From the NCBI RefSeq assembly GCF_000004195.4, contig NC_030684.2, forward strand, positions 107,476,429-107,540,428: a stretch of 64,000 nucleotides of DNA. Reading direction: 5' to 3'. This DNA is from Xenopus tropicalis. Lineage: Eukaryota; Chordata; Amphibia; Anura; Pipidae. The position numbers and the translations under genes were made by a program. The stretch's first letter is position 1. Every line of letters starts with the position of its first letter. Shown piece after piece: positions 35,088 to 47,081 of this stretch. Under the pieces are notes generated by a model. It had not been told where the DNA came from. It saw only the letters and a list, made by a program, of their open reading frames with translations, and did not search any database.

Positions 35088-37311
35088 CTGCAAAAAAATA
35101 GCATTAGCTATTTAGTATAAATTGGTTATATTATCATGCGGTGTGTGTTGTTGCACATATGATGCTTGTAAATACTTGCAATGATGTCACAAATTCCTTA
35201 ATTTCCTTAGTATTATTACAAATGTCATCTCTCTTATTTTCAATTGTAAAAATAATCTAATTTTGTGCAAGATGTGAACCAGTAAAGGTAAATGTTCCCT
35301 TTTTAATTAAAACAGTTCAAGTACAACTTGAACCCTCAAGGAAACTGCAGAAGCTTTGTGTACCTCCATGCTGTACCACTTATGCCATTGGAGCTCACCT
35401 GATCCTTCTCCAACTATATTAACATAAATGCCTTCCTTTCTGACATATAACTATACTAACACCCCAAATACGAGCTTCTTAAAAAAAGAAGGCAGAGGGC
35501 TAAATGACTGTACCTACTGGCACCCACTATTGGTATAAACATAATTGGCATGGGGGAGGGTTGGCTAAACAGCCACAGAGGTTCCAGCTAATGAAACATC
35601 CAATGTATATTTTCTAACACATTGCATGCCAACAAATTCTTCTTTATCTGGGCCAACTCTATAAAAAAATTGTCAACTTGGTTGTCTGCGCTGTCTGCAG
35701 AAGAATAAAATCCAAAAAAGCTGCCAAATATTCATAGACAAATGAGACTATTAGTATTGAAAAACCACTGAGATTAGTCCTAGAATGCTAACACTGTACC
35801 TGAGTGTTACAAGGCTCCCAGATGGGAATGCTGTAAATAGCCCTTAAGTCCTCTTCTTTATTATAGTTGCTGCTATGCAGCTTAGCCTTGTTTTGGCAGC
35901 AATACAAATAAGTATAGTCTAAAAAAGCCAGTGTTGGCCCTGTACTATCTTCTTGCTGCCAATCTCAAAATTGGCATCAGTATTGTAACTGGAGAAAACT
36001 TCTGCTGCTCAGACAGACTTAATTACTTTTTAGGCTAGGGGGAATTTTTGGAGTTTTTATCCCTTAAGGTAAAGGCAGGTGAGAACTATATCAACAGCAG
36101 AGCAGGCATCTGGTCTCCATCTACAAACACATTACTCTGACACCATGTCCATTGCTGGCCGTTAAGGTGATCAACCTGGGCACACCTACATATCAACACA
36201 TTATTATCAACACATTATAAAACTGTTGTCTTATGAATTTTTGGACATTCCACTAGCAACCCAAATTGGGAATGTGATGCTTGAGTTGCCTGTATGAAGA
36301 ACAAACACCCAATATATACAGTTTATCTATTTTTGGTAAAGAAACAGAAATTCTACAGGTCTTGGAAAAGTTATCAATTAGGCACACCATAACGGCTGTT
36401 TGTTGTCAAAAGGCTACCTTGGCATTTACATCTACTACCTCATCATTTATATCAATTTGTTATGTCACTTCTGATGTAATATATGAACTACACCATTGGG
36501 GCCTGGGTAGATTGCATGGGAACAATTTTTGCACCAATAACATTTTGACAGTCATGCACATATCCCACCACCAGGAGTTGATGAAACTTTATTTAAAACA
36601 AAAATTACCTTTTATCCTTCTGCATTTCATGCACACAACCCTTAATTACAGGCTGAGATTGGGTATATGAGGATTACCTCATGTCATAGTAACACAATTT
36701 TATATCAGTGGGCAATAGGAAAAAAACTATGAATTAGCAACACTTATGTAGGAATGACCATCTCAACCTCCTCCCTTGTATTTATGACCCATGATCACTT
36801 CCCCTTTTTCTTTGGAAAACAATACCTTGCACAGACTATAAGCTTTTATTAAGCAGAATAGATGTAATTTTATTGTAAAATTCCAATAGTGCAAAAAAAA
36901 TAATCCTGTCCCATGTTTTCTGATATGAATACCAGCCCCGAGAGTGCAGGGTTAAATGGATGATTAAAAGTAGGCAGCCTGTGCCAGGTATCCATTCAGC
37001 TCTCATTAGAGTATTTTATTTCTCTAAATCAGTATCTTACTTTCTCTCAATCAAACCCTTAACTGCCTTTTTCCTTTCTCAAACAAAGAATTCACCTTTC
37101 AGCCAACTGGTAAAATATTGAAAAGTAAATAAAGTAATAAAGTGTATTCAGTTTAGTAGTGTTTATGCTTAACTGACTATTCCCTGAGCACATAGTGCAC
37201 AGACATTTAGGCCCAGACTGGCAATCTGTGGATTCTGGCAAATGCTAGAGGGGTGTTGTAAGATGCCATAGACAGTCACTATTAATTGGGCTGGTGGGGG
37301 GCTGTTTGGAC

Positions 37312-37496
37312 TAGAGTTGGACTGGGGTGTCCCACCCCAGTTATGACATCAACCCCCCCCACCGTGTACAGCCCTATCTCTTTGTGGCTATGATTGGGGG
37401 AGGGATGCCAATGCCAGATGTTAGTGGAAGGAGCAGGCTTGAGTTGGCAGGGGTCGTGGGTTCCACCGTTTTTTTTCCCGGCCCAGTCAGACCCTG
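37312..37496. mobile_element. short interspersed repeat with GTTGGACTGGGG ends, copy 2
   Basis: Starts TAGAGTTGGACTGGGG and ends GCCCAGTCAGACCCTG. It shares its interior (GTACAGCCCTATCTC) and ends with the Xenopus family represented at 21583-21799. Confidence 0.6.
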
Positions 37497-37830
37497 GTTT
37501 GGGCCTCTGTGTACTTTAAATTCCAACAACCCTGCTTTGTAGGTTTGAATTTATATATACTGTACACTGTAAGAGGGAGCACCTCTACTGATCCATTGCT
37601 AATCCATCTGCCTCACATCTCTACAGAGCAGCATCATTTAGTGATCAAAAACAGAGAACAAGTATATTTTTAAAGTTTTTAAAAATCCCATCTTTGGGCT
37701 TATACTGCACATAACGGTCTCTGCACTTGCCTTTTAATTTGCAGAAAATGATGCCTAGAAATAGCAACTGAGAGTGTATTGTAATTTGCTTTTGATCAGA
37801 GTAACATTAGTAACATTCAATTTGTTATTA

Positions 37831-38154
37831 CAGGTATGGGATCCATTATCTGGAAATCCATTATACAAAAAGCTCAGAATTACAGGAAGGCCATGTATGA
37901 TAGACTCCATTTTCATCAAATAATTCTAATCTTTAAAAATGATTCCCCTTTTCTTCATAAATAAATCAGTAACTTATACTTGATCCCTACTACGATATCA
38001 TTAATCGCTATTGGAGGCAAGCAGACTATTTATTTAATGTTTCAATTATTTTTTAGTAAACGTACGTTTATCTTTGGAGATCCAAATTAGAGAAAGACCC
38101 CTTATCCTGTAAACCCCTGGTCCTGAGAATTCTAGATAACAGGGTCCATACCTG
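37831..38154 (+). mobile_element. TA-flanked MITE, family A copy 4
   Basis: CAGGTATGGGATCC at the left, GGTCCATACCTG at the right, TA on both flanks, 324 bp. Same length and orientation as copy 1. Confidence 0.88.
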
Positions 38155-38322
38155 TATTATCAAATAATTCTGATTATTTTATTTAATTTATTTTAGATAA
38201 ATATAAATCTAATATAATGTGTAATATGTATACCAAGTGCAATTGCTGTTGCTAAATAAAAACATGATGACAGTGACTAAAAGATAACTTTAAACCCATC
38301 CATGTTTATATCTAAGTGCTAC

Positions 38323-38899
38323 TAAAAGGGATACTGTCATGATTTTTATGGGGCACTTTTTCTTACTAAGTTACACTGTTTACATAGCAAATCATTCACA
38401 CTGCCATTTAAAATTTTATTCTTGAACCAACAAATATATTGTTTAGTTGTAATATTGGTGTGTAGGCAGCCATCTCAGTGCATTGTGCCTGAGTCTGAGC
38501 TTTCAGAAGGAGCCAGCGCTACTCCCATGTAACTGGAGGAGTCCCAAGCCGGACTTGGATTTCTTACTATTGAGTGCTATTCTGTTATCCACTGGGAGCT
38601 GCTATCTTGCTCCCTTCCCATTATTGTGTTGATTGGCTGCTGGGGGAGGTGATATCACTCCAACTTGCAGCTCAGCAGTAAAGTGTGACTGAAGTTTATC
38701 AGAGCACAGGTCACATGGCTGTGGCACCCTGGGAAATGGAGAATATGGCTAGCCCCATGTGAAATTTCAAAATTAAATATAAAAAAAATCTGTTTGCGCT
38801 TTTGAAAAACAGATTACAACACAGGGGTTCTGCTGGAGAAGCTCTATTAACTGATACATTTTGAAAAAAACATATTTTCCCATGACAGTATTTCTTTAA
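38323..38899. mobile_element. non-autonomous DNA transposon with ATACTGTCATG ends
   Basis: Begins AAAAGGGATACTGTCATG and ends CATGACAGTATTTCTTTAA, a terminal inverted repeat of about 18 bp with few mismatches. The interior (GGTGATATCACTCCAACTTG, CATGTGAAATTTCAAAATT) matches a very common Xenopus family I recall. It has no transposase. Confidence 0.75.
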
Positions 38900-39420
38900 G
38901 TGATCCAGACTTCAACCCTCTAGGCAGGGGAAACAGGAGCTGATCGTGTTTCCTTCCTATACAGATTCTCTACATTTGTTCTGACCATCCCAGTGCTTTT
39001 ACACGCTTGATCAGACTTGATTAAAGCATTTATTCAGGCAGTCTGATAAATTAAGGAGCACAATAAAATGTATATAAAAAAATGATAATAGCATCAAGAT
39101 GGTCTCAGTCAAGAAAAGGCACTTATTGCTAAACTGTAAACTATTTACACACTTCACTTTTATCTTCTCCTCTAATATCACTGAACAAACACACAGCTGC
39201 TTCCTACAGTTGGTACATATGGCGACAAACTAGAACCGGCCTGTGTGGAGTAAAACGTTACACAAGCCAAGATTCACAGCTTTATGCAGCATTTAGGGGA
39301 AAGGCACATTGGATGATTCTGAATGTTTGGTGCCCAAGTGGTTTCCAGCTTGGTGGGCACCCAGCAAAACATTTAGAATTGTCCCACATTCATTCCTCTT
39401 GAGGGCCAGGTGATAATAAT

Positions 39421-39604
39421 CAGGCCTGGCCCGGGCCTAGGGCGGCATAAACATAGGACATGTTGCCCCGCCGCACGCAAATTTTATAATTTTGCGGCCA
39501 CTTTTGCAGGGGAGTTCTAACCGTTCGCACAGTGGCGGGGGGTGGTGGTAGAGGGACGCCGAATGGGGGCGGCCTCGGGCGCCCCATGTAGAAATCCGGC
39601 GCTG
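39421..39604. repeat. GC/CpG-rich interspersed repeat
   Basis: GGGCCTAGGGCGGC at the left and GGGCGGCCTCGGGCGCC then GAAATCCGGCGCTG at the right. CpG density is much higher than in the surroundings. I recall a Xenopus repeat of this type; the class is unknown. Confidence 0.5.
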
Positions 39605-40332
39605 ATTATAATTGAAAAATGCATTAGCCAGGGTTTTGGGTCTCCGTACTGTAGGTCAAAATGGTGAGAAAAGGTTATTTTTTTCATCCTGATGTTGTTA
39701 TTTAGACTCTTTTACTAATGGGTACTTTTTAACTTAAACTTTTTCTAAGTTAAATTTTATTTTCCCAAACGGCAAAATATGTTTTCACGGGTTATATTTT
39801 CTTAACACTTCACCTCAAATGTTTGCCAGTTTGAACCTGGCATAATCCTGTTATATCAAATGGATGGTTTTTATATTTTCACTTAGATCAGTGGATCCCT
39901 AACTGGGGGCCTAGAGCTGAGCCATTTACTTCAGAAGCATGCTCTTGTAAATGCTCCTAGAATCCTAAATAAAAGGTACAATTAGATGAAATATGTAGTC
40001 ACTATTGGTTCTCCTATACATTTCTGGAAGGGTGACTGACTGATAGAGCAATGTTTTTATGTATCTGTAACCTTGTTATGAGGGGTCCAGTGTCATATCT
40101 TTATATACCATTATACAGAAGACCCCACAGTCAGAGGGAGGCCCATGGCACAAAGAGGATTCAAGCCATGGGGTCTGCTGTATAGAAGTCCTCCCTGCCC
40201 AGACCCAGTCTCCTACCCAAAGATTTATTGCAGGGAGGCTCAGTACTGTCAAGGTACACAACTGGGGGTTGTCCCTAACCAAATGTTGAACCCCAAATGT
40301 GGTCTTGAAATGGAAAAGTCTGACCACTGCCT

Positions 40333-40590
40333 TTGATGAATTTGCTCATTTTCACTTTTTTTGGATTACAAATTTTTTCCAATAGGAATACGTTTCAGTC
40401 ACCTGATCAAATAAATATACCTATGATGAGTCGGGGGGCCCTTTTTAATAATAGGCTGCCACAAAAAGTGGCAATTCCTCTGGATCAACTAGTAGTTAGG
40501 CAGGTTATATATAGGCATTATGGTTGAACTTGATGGACGTATGTCTTTTTTCAACCCAACTTACTATGTTACTATGTTACTATGTAATTC
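40333..40590 (+). mobile_element. CR1-like LINE 3' end with ACTATGTT microsatellite tail
   Basis: GGTTGAACTTGATGGACGTA then TCTTTTTTCAACCCAACTTA and repeated ACTATGTT units is the characteristic 3' terminus of amphibian CR1-type LINEs as I remember it. Only this 5'-truncated end is present, in plus orientation. Confidence 0.7.
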
Positions 40591-41526
40591 CAGAAGGGTT
40601 AATATTATAGGAAAATGTAAGCTTCATTTTATGGCTTTGTTTAAACAGTGTCAGATTAAATCAATTTGGGAAAATGTGATTATCCTTTTCACGCAATTCC
40701 CTCTTTAAAATACTGTTTGTCTAATAGTGACACTTAAAACTTACAATGCAAATGTTTTCGCAAGTCGATCCCTTCAACGACAGGAATATAACCATTAAAT
40801 ATAAAAACACTGCTTCTTTCAGCAGCGCCAGCTAATAAACAAAGCTGGAAATGTGAAGATTACAGTGTGAGCTGTGTATATAGAAAAAAAAAAAAAAGCA
40901 AAAAAGTATTTTTTCTAAGCAAACACATGTAATGCATTAGGTAATTCCTGCTGCATGAAGAGTTTATATGAATGCTCATATTTTACAGGGGCGACATACT
41001 GTAAGACAGTCAAGGGACAGATTGACAGGTTAAAAGGTGTAAATAAATAAGGTTTTTCTATTTCTCTATGGGGTGGGTATTTACAAGTGGCCCATACAGA
41101 TGTGACCTATGCCACTGCGAAGGTATCACGGCTCATGGCAATATATTATTACAGCATTGCAAAAACTTTCCATGGGATTCAATAGCCATACTTGTACTGT
41201 ACAGAAAAAGTAGCTGAAAAGCACCATTAATTGTAACGTTGATGTGTTTGGATGGCAGGCAGAAAGCTTAGTAGCTTGAGGGAAAATAAAAGTTTTTTGT
41301 TCCAAGCCAAAAGGCTGACCAAATACAAATGGATATATCGTTTTCCACTACATTCCCACAGTTTTAATACAGCAAAACTATAATAACAAATAAATAAAAT
41401 GGCATTCATTATTTCAGACAAACCCATGTCAAGGTATAATGCCAAAATATTTTTCTACCAATAGGTTTCACTAATTTTTTCATATGTCTTGACATACCGT
41501 TTGCTTTGCCTGTTTTCTTTATTCTA

Positions 41527-41666
41527 AGGGTAATGTAATAAAAGGTGCAAAACCAGTCCAGATCTAATAACCCATATATGTTTTCAAATGGGTGATCAGT
41601 AGATGCTACCTGCCGAATGGTTGCTATGGGTTATTGCTCCAGTAGCCCCACTTATTACATTACCCT
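41527..41666. mobile_element. palindromic MITE related to 6739-6882
   Basis: AGGGTAATGTAATA at the left and TATTACATTACCCT at the right. The interior TTGCTATGGGTTATTGCTCC resembles the arm of the element at 6739. It is diverged. Confidence 0.65.
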
Positions 41667-42179
41667 CTCCGTCTCTTTTCTATTGTTACTTTTATGGACT
41701 AGAGAAATATCTATTAATGTTTAAATGTAAATATACCTGTTAAGGATTTAACATTCAACAGGTAGTCATTAATTATCATGCATAAAGGAAGGAAAAAACT
41801 TGGTTTTATCATCACACATTGGAAACAAAATATCAAAGCATTATCAATGCAACACTTTCTTTTAAAGCAGTGGCACATCTGTGAACTTGGAGTGAACCAC
41901 TATGTTGTCACGCAAGACAAACAATTACATGCTTTCAGGTGATAGCCACACAGTGCAATAGAGGGTGATTTAGGAGGTTTTGACCCTGTGTGTTTGGACT
42001 TCTACAGGGACCCAAGAACAAAAATTATAAGCAATAAAGAAAAAGGGAGGAAGGAAAACCCTTAGAAAGAAGACTTAATCAACAGATTTATATCATATTA
42101 CATGGCCTACTAAAGAATCTTACCAAATTGAAATATATATATAAATATCAGTAAATATTGCCCTTTTAGATATTTTACC

Positions 42180-42450
42180 TAGAGCTGCCATTTTGTGATG
42201 GGCTGTGTGCTCCCTCAGAGATCACCTGACAGGAAATAATGCAGCTCTAACTGTAACAGGAAGTAGTGTGTTATTGGCTGATGTAACGGTCAGGAACCCT
42301 TACAGTAACCTAACATGTATGTGTGCCTTGGTTTGTGTGTGTGCATCGTAAAACGTATAATCCCAGGGGCGGCCCTTAGTACTTAAAATGGCAATTTTCT
42401 ATTTCAAATTACCCAATTGCCACACTACTAAAAATATATTTTTTTTTATG
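42180..42450. mobile_element. diverged Xenopus-type DNA repeat
   Basis: GCTGCCATTTTGTGATGGGC, GAGATCACCTGACAGGAAAT and CAGCTCTAACTGTAACAGGA match a repeat family I recall. The ends are not resolved. Confidence 0.45.
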
Positions 42451-43539
42451 AACATGGTTAATTTAGGTGAAGCAGAGATTTAGGTATGAGCTGTTTTAGA
42501 GATGAGGGAAGAGGAGAATGAACTGGAGTGCATGATATGTAGAATAAATGGAGCTATGATGAGAGAAAATAAAATGGAATGAGGAAACAAAAGATACCTG
42601 ATAAGAGAAGTGAGGGGAAAATGAATGACTGCGTAGACAAAAGAAATAACATATTTTTGTATGTTGGTAGGCCTAGGCCTAGGCCCCTATATATATTTTT
42701 CCTTGCAGGCCCTGTACCCTGCCCGCTAATGCTTCCCTCCAGTTCAGAATGTGATCTTGCAGATACTCTGCCAAGTCCCTTGGATACTGACCAGCAGTAA
42801 AAAGTGTTCATCCTGTCATACTGAATACAAATTTACCTTGAAGTGCACTCATATTTAAACACTGCCTGCTATCCATCATCTTGTGAAAAGGTCTATTTGC
42901 CGTTACTTCCAACTCATTTCACAGTACTGTCTAATGCAAGCTTAGTGGCAATCTTTAAGTAATATGTTTTCTTTCACTTTCAGTCGGGTAGTAAAGGGGG
43001 AGCGTGAAAGCAAATTCTTTAGCGGCCATTTATCATAGCCTTCTAAGGGGCCTCCTTTATTTTTACAACCACATAGAGTTTTAGCACCATTGGATACATG
43101 GAGATTATTGGCTTGTGTTCTCCCCCTTCCATAATGTACACTTTACACCTTTTCATAAAATGGATTAACTGGCCTCTATTTGAATATTTATGGTTTGGTG
43201 ACTGGCAGTCCAAGAAAAAAAAATCTCTGGCCGAAAGCTCTACTCTTTTCCTGCCCTCTTAACTCAAGTCTGTCAAGCTATATATACATATTAACCCTGA
43301 CACTGAATTTGCCTGGCAGTTCCTGCTCCCAGAGTGGCTGTGGCACTGTCAGTGCCCAAAATCAATATTGCCCATTGCAATTATTGGGACACATGGATTC
43401 AATCAAATCCAGAATTGGTTAAACAGATCAGAAAGACAACTCTCCTGGCATCTACTGGTTAAAATAAAATGTGTCATTATTTTGGATAGCATACTACATT
43501 TTATGACATTCAGTTTATAAAGCCTCTAATTATAAAATA

Positions 43540-43990
43540 ACCTGACATCACCTTACTTTGCAAAATGTGCAATTATTTTCCATGAATTACAGCGTAATAT
43601 GTTTACTGTTGACTTTCAATTACTACTTTAGGTATACGAGCTACGGCTTATTTAAACTGATGCGAAACACGGTTAGGAAAACCGACTGCTTACTTTATGT
43701 GACTGTGAGGAAAGCATTTAATAATTTGATTTATTACAGCAGATTAATGTGCCAATTTGTCACAATGAGTTTAACTGCCTGCTACATTCTGTTCTATGGG
43801 GTGTTAGAGCTCCACCAAATCATTTAACCCTAGAAAATTAACGAGCACTGCAATAATTAATGCAACTCAAGTTAATGAGGAGCTTAGCAATTTAAAGAAG
43901 CTCTTTAACATGCTGGAAAGCATCATAATGATGATCAGTTAGTGGCCATTATCACTTTAAATCTCACCCCTAATGCATAAGGCTTGCCTA
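43540..43990. promoter_or_regulatory. candidate conserved non-coding element
   Basis: A repeat-free, AT-rich block of complex sequence in a large intron of a developmental gene. It has several TAAT-core sites (for example ATAATTAATGCAACTC, AAGTTAATGAGG, CATAATGATGATCAG). An 89-codon frame at 43558-43827 is probably chance. This is only a look-alike judgement; no alignment was possible. Confidence 0.3.
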
Positions 43991-45398
43991 AACTCTTTAA
44001 AATGTTTTTATATTATTTTTGTAATACACAATGCTTTAAGAAGTCATTTCAGATTTTTATAGAACTGTAAAATCTACGTTCACAAAGACAAAACTGGGTT
44101 TATTTTGCAAATAAATATTACAGGTCTAGACAAGAGTAGTAACCAGACTGTGATGAAATACAGCTAATAAATATATTTTTTACAACACAAACAACTGTAT
44201 TCACTTAAAACATGAACGCAAATACTGCTGCTTTCATTAAGCTGCATGGTTCTGGATCTTTGCAACTGGCCACCTTTTGACCCCCTTTTGACAATCAAAG
44301 GGCAGAATGGAGGATGGTCGATAACTCCAGTATTTTATGATGGTTTAGAGAGAAATAAGTGGTCAGCAATAAGCGGTGATGGACTGGTGGGGGTGAATGG
44401 GTCAAATACCTTGGTAAAGTACCACATCTGCTTTTATTATTAATAAAGACCTCTCTTTCCCTCATCGTTGCTCTTCAAACACATGGGGGACAGAGAGTGG
44501 GCCGCAAAAAACAGCAAACCATTTAAGATGACCAGCTAAGGGGAGTCTTGGTGCAGGGCTAAAACTGTAGAGGTGCCACCTCCCTGCAGGATTCCTTGCA
44601 ATGCAGAGAATGTAATGTAGCACTAGGATTATCAGTATCCAGCAAGCATGTTATATTCAGATTGTTTCATTATATAAGAGATTCCAGAGGTCCCTTGTGA
44701 AGTCATGAACAGTAGCAAAGCATACACAGCACTGACTGTCACCCTTAACTAGTTAGTTAGGCTGAGATGGTACGTCCTAATCAATGTCATAAGACCCATT
44801 AAATATCTATTTGCTGATTGTTCACTGCCAGACTTAAGATCATTGCCAACTACTTTCTGCCAATATTTTGCTCAAGAACTGGATGTATATATTTACCAGT
44901 ACCAAGGGATCTTATCTTATACACATTATATTCATTTGGTATTCTGTTAAAAGGGAACTGACTTTGGCATTACTTAACAGCTTTCTGCTTCTTCTTTTTC
45001 TAATTAGTTTTGAAGTATTCTGCCTCCCCTAATCCAAGGTTACTGATATTGATTATAAAGTTTTTCTAATGTAATTCCGCAGTATATATATATATATATA
45101 TTTAAATACCTTCCCTGTTATAGATGTCAAAATGATATTTCACCAGCAAATGTCACATTCTGTATAGGAATAGTGATATTATTGTCTAGATGAAAACCCA
45201 TACATAAGCCATCTGGATCAGGAACTTTACTTTTTTTTGTGACCTACAATATGTCATGTTTCCTCCAAGAAATCTTCATAGAAGTCTTAGATCCATCGGA
45301 TTGAAAGATGTCAAGGAAAACATTAGCAATGAAAAAAAGGACAAAAAATGGGCACATTCATATTCAAAATGTCATAAGTGATACGTGTATACGTAGTA

Positions 45399-45975
45399 CA
45401 GGTATGGGACCTGTTATGCAAAATGCTTAGGACCTGGAGTTTTTTGGATCTCCATACCTTAAGGCTACTAAAAGATCGTTTGAACATTAATTAACCTAAT
45501 AGGATAATAATTATATCTTAGATAGGATCAAGTACAGGTAAAGGATCTATAATCTGGAAACCCTTTATTCAGAAAGCTCCGAATTAAAGGAAGGTCATCT
45601 CCCATAGACTCTATCTTAAGCCAATCATTCACATCTTTTTTTCTTTTTCCCTGTAATAATAAAACAATACCTGTACTTGATCCCAACAAAGATATAATTA
45701 CTCCTTATTGGAGGCAAAACTATCCTTTCGGGTTTATTTAATGTTTACATGATTTATTAGCAAAGAGATCCAAATTATCCAGAAAAGACCAGGTCCAGAG
45801 CATTCTAGATAACATGTCCCATACCTGTACAAGGAACTGTTTTATTATTGCAGAGAAAAAGGAAACCATTTTTAAAATGTAAATTATTTGATTAAAATGA
45901 ACTCTATGGGAGATGGCCTCCTGTAATTCTGAGTTTTCTGAATAAAGGGTATCCGGATAACAGATCCCACCCCTG
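45399..45975 (-). mobile_element. TA-flanked MITE, family A copy 5 (host of a nested insertion)
   Basis: CAGGTATGGGACC at 45399 and CAGATCCCACCCCTG ending at 45975, with TA outside both. The element is in minus orientation relative to copy 1. It is split at 45533 by another copy of the same family. Removing the guest and one TA rejoins the expected family sequence GATCAAGTAC|AAGGAACTG. Confidence 0.88.
45535..45827 (+). mobile_element. TA-flanked MITE, family A copy 6 (guest)
   Basis: Begins CAGGTAAAGGATC and ends GTCCCATACCTG, with TA at 45533-45534 and 45828-45829. It lies inside copy 5 in the opposite orientation, so it is younger than its host. Confidence 0.88.
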
Positions 45976-46378
45976 TACTGCACTACCATGACTAAGGAAG
46001 GATTGCATGAATTTAAGTAGTGCCATGGCACTGCCCTAAATGTTATGATTACACAGAAATATAAAACCATATTTTACTGTAATCAGATTGGTTTCTATCA
46101 GTCTCATTAACATCCAGTACTAATGGAGTATGTGGCGATGGCAGGAGAACCTTGAGCAGAGTGTCTGCTAATTGTCTCATATTACTTCTTTCAGTATTGC
46201 TTCTGTTGATTTCAGAAATATGCTTATAGTTAATTAATATTGAATGAAATAAAACACGGGGGGGGGGCAAGTTTACTAACCATCAGCCTTCTGGGCTCCC
46301 TTAGTTCACTCTATAATAAATGAGCCCCATTGTTTCTGCAAAAGTTTCTTGAAAGTTAGATGATAAAGGAGCACATAC

Positions 46379-46459
46379 CTGGGTGCTTAACGCTCGAGCT
46401 GTTTAATTTGGCATCTTTGATGACAAGGTGCTTAATCCAGAGAGTAGGAGCGGTGATAT
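46379..46459 (-). CDS. smoc1: SMOC1 exon, unique linker before thyroglobulin domain 2
   Basis: This 81-nt exon completes an Asp codon and encodes ITAPTLWIKHLVIKDAKLNS then SSVKHP, ending with the first base of an Ala codon. It is part of the SMOC-specific region between the two thyroglobulin type-1 domains. ITAPTLWIKHLVIKD is the strongly conserved block; the C-terminal half (NSSSVKHP) differs from human, consistent with a loosely constrained linker. The acceptor is a long T tract plus CAG|AT; the donor CCAG|GTATGT is strong. The length is divisible by three with phase 1 on both sides, so skipping would be in frame. Confidence 0.95.
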
Positions 46460-47081
46460 CTGAAAAAAAAAAACATAGATCATAGTCTTTCAATAAATAT
46501 CTATTCAAATTTAAAGTGATCATTGAGTAGATTAGATGTTTTTAAGTATTTCCCGCATTTACCAATAATAATGGTTTGGTTATCTGGTAGGTGTAAATTA
46601 AAGGGCCACTGTATGTGCATATTTTATTTTCCCTTTGTGTAATGGGCTTTTTAAGAGGTGAATGTGTAATCTTTGTTTGGATTCTGGTCCCAGTAAGGTC
46701 CCCAATTTGCCTCAGCAACCATTATCTCTTGGACTGCCCAGTATCAAGCTTATCACCTCCCACAGCCCTTAAATTCCTCCATAATCCCTTAACAAGGAGG
46801 GGTGGTATAGTCAATCAAAGGGGCATATATAGCACTCTACATAGCTGAGGCAATTACACTGGTTATTATCAGAGCCTCAACAGATTGATGCCATAAACCT
46901 GCACCACCAAGGCCATTCCTCTATCCTACGCACAATGCTTTAGGAACGTTTGAGGTTATAGTGGCCTTTTACCACTTTAATAATAATAATAATAATGTGC
47001 ACTAAAGTATTATATACATTTATTGTTTATTACATTTTAGGAAAGCTTTAAAAGTCAACACATAAGTAAGAGAGGACAAAC

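Larger units (their letters stand above)
35088..46378 (-). other. smoc1: large smoc1 intron, repeat-rich, with one possible conserved element
   Basis: Donor CCAG|GTATGT at 46378. It contains at least nine repeats, listed separately, and a repeat-poor AT-rich block at 43540-43990. 35100-37200 has no recognisable gene; the 129-codon frame at 36281-36670 has no motif. 37205-37280 is a copy of the repeat at about 31495-31565. Confidence 0.7.

Noticed and set aside
36281..36670. 129-codon open frame in a smoc1 intron
   Set aside because: No motif and no family resemblance; AT-rich intronic chance frame.
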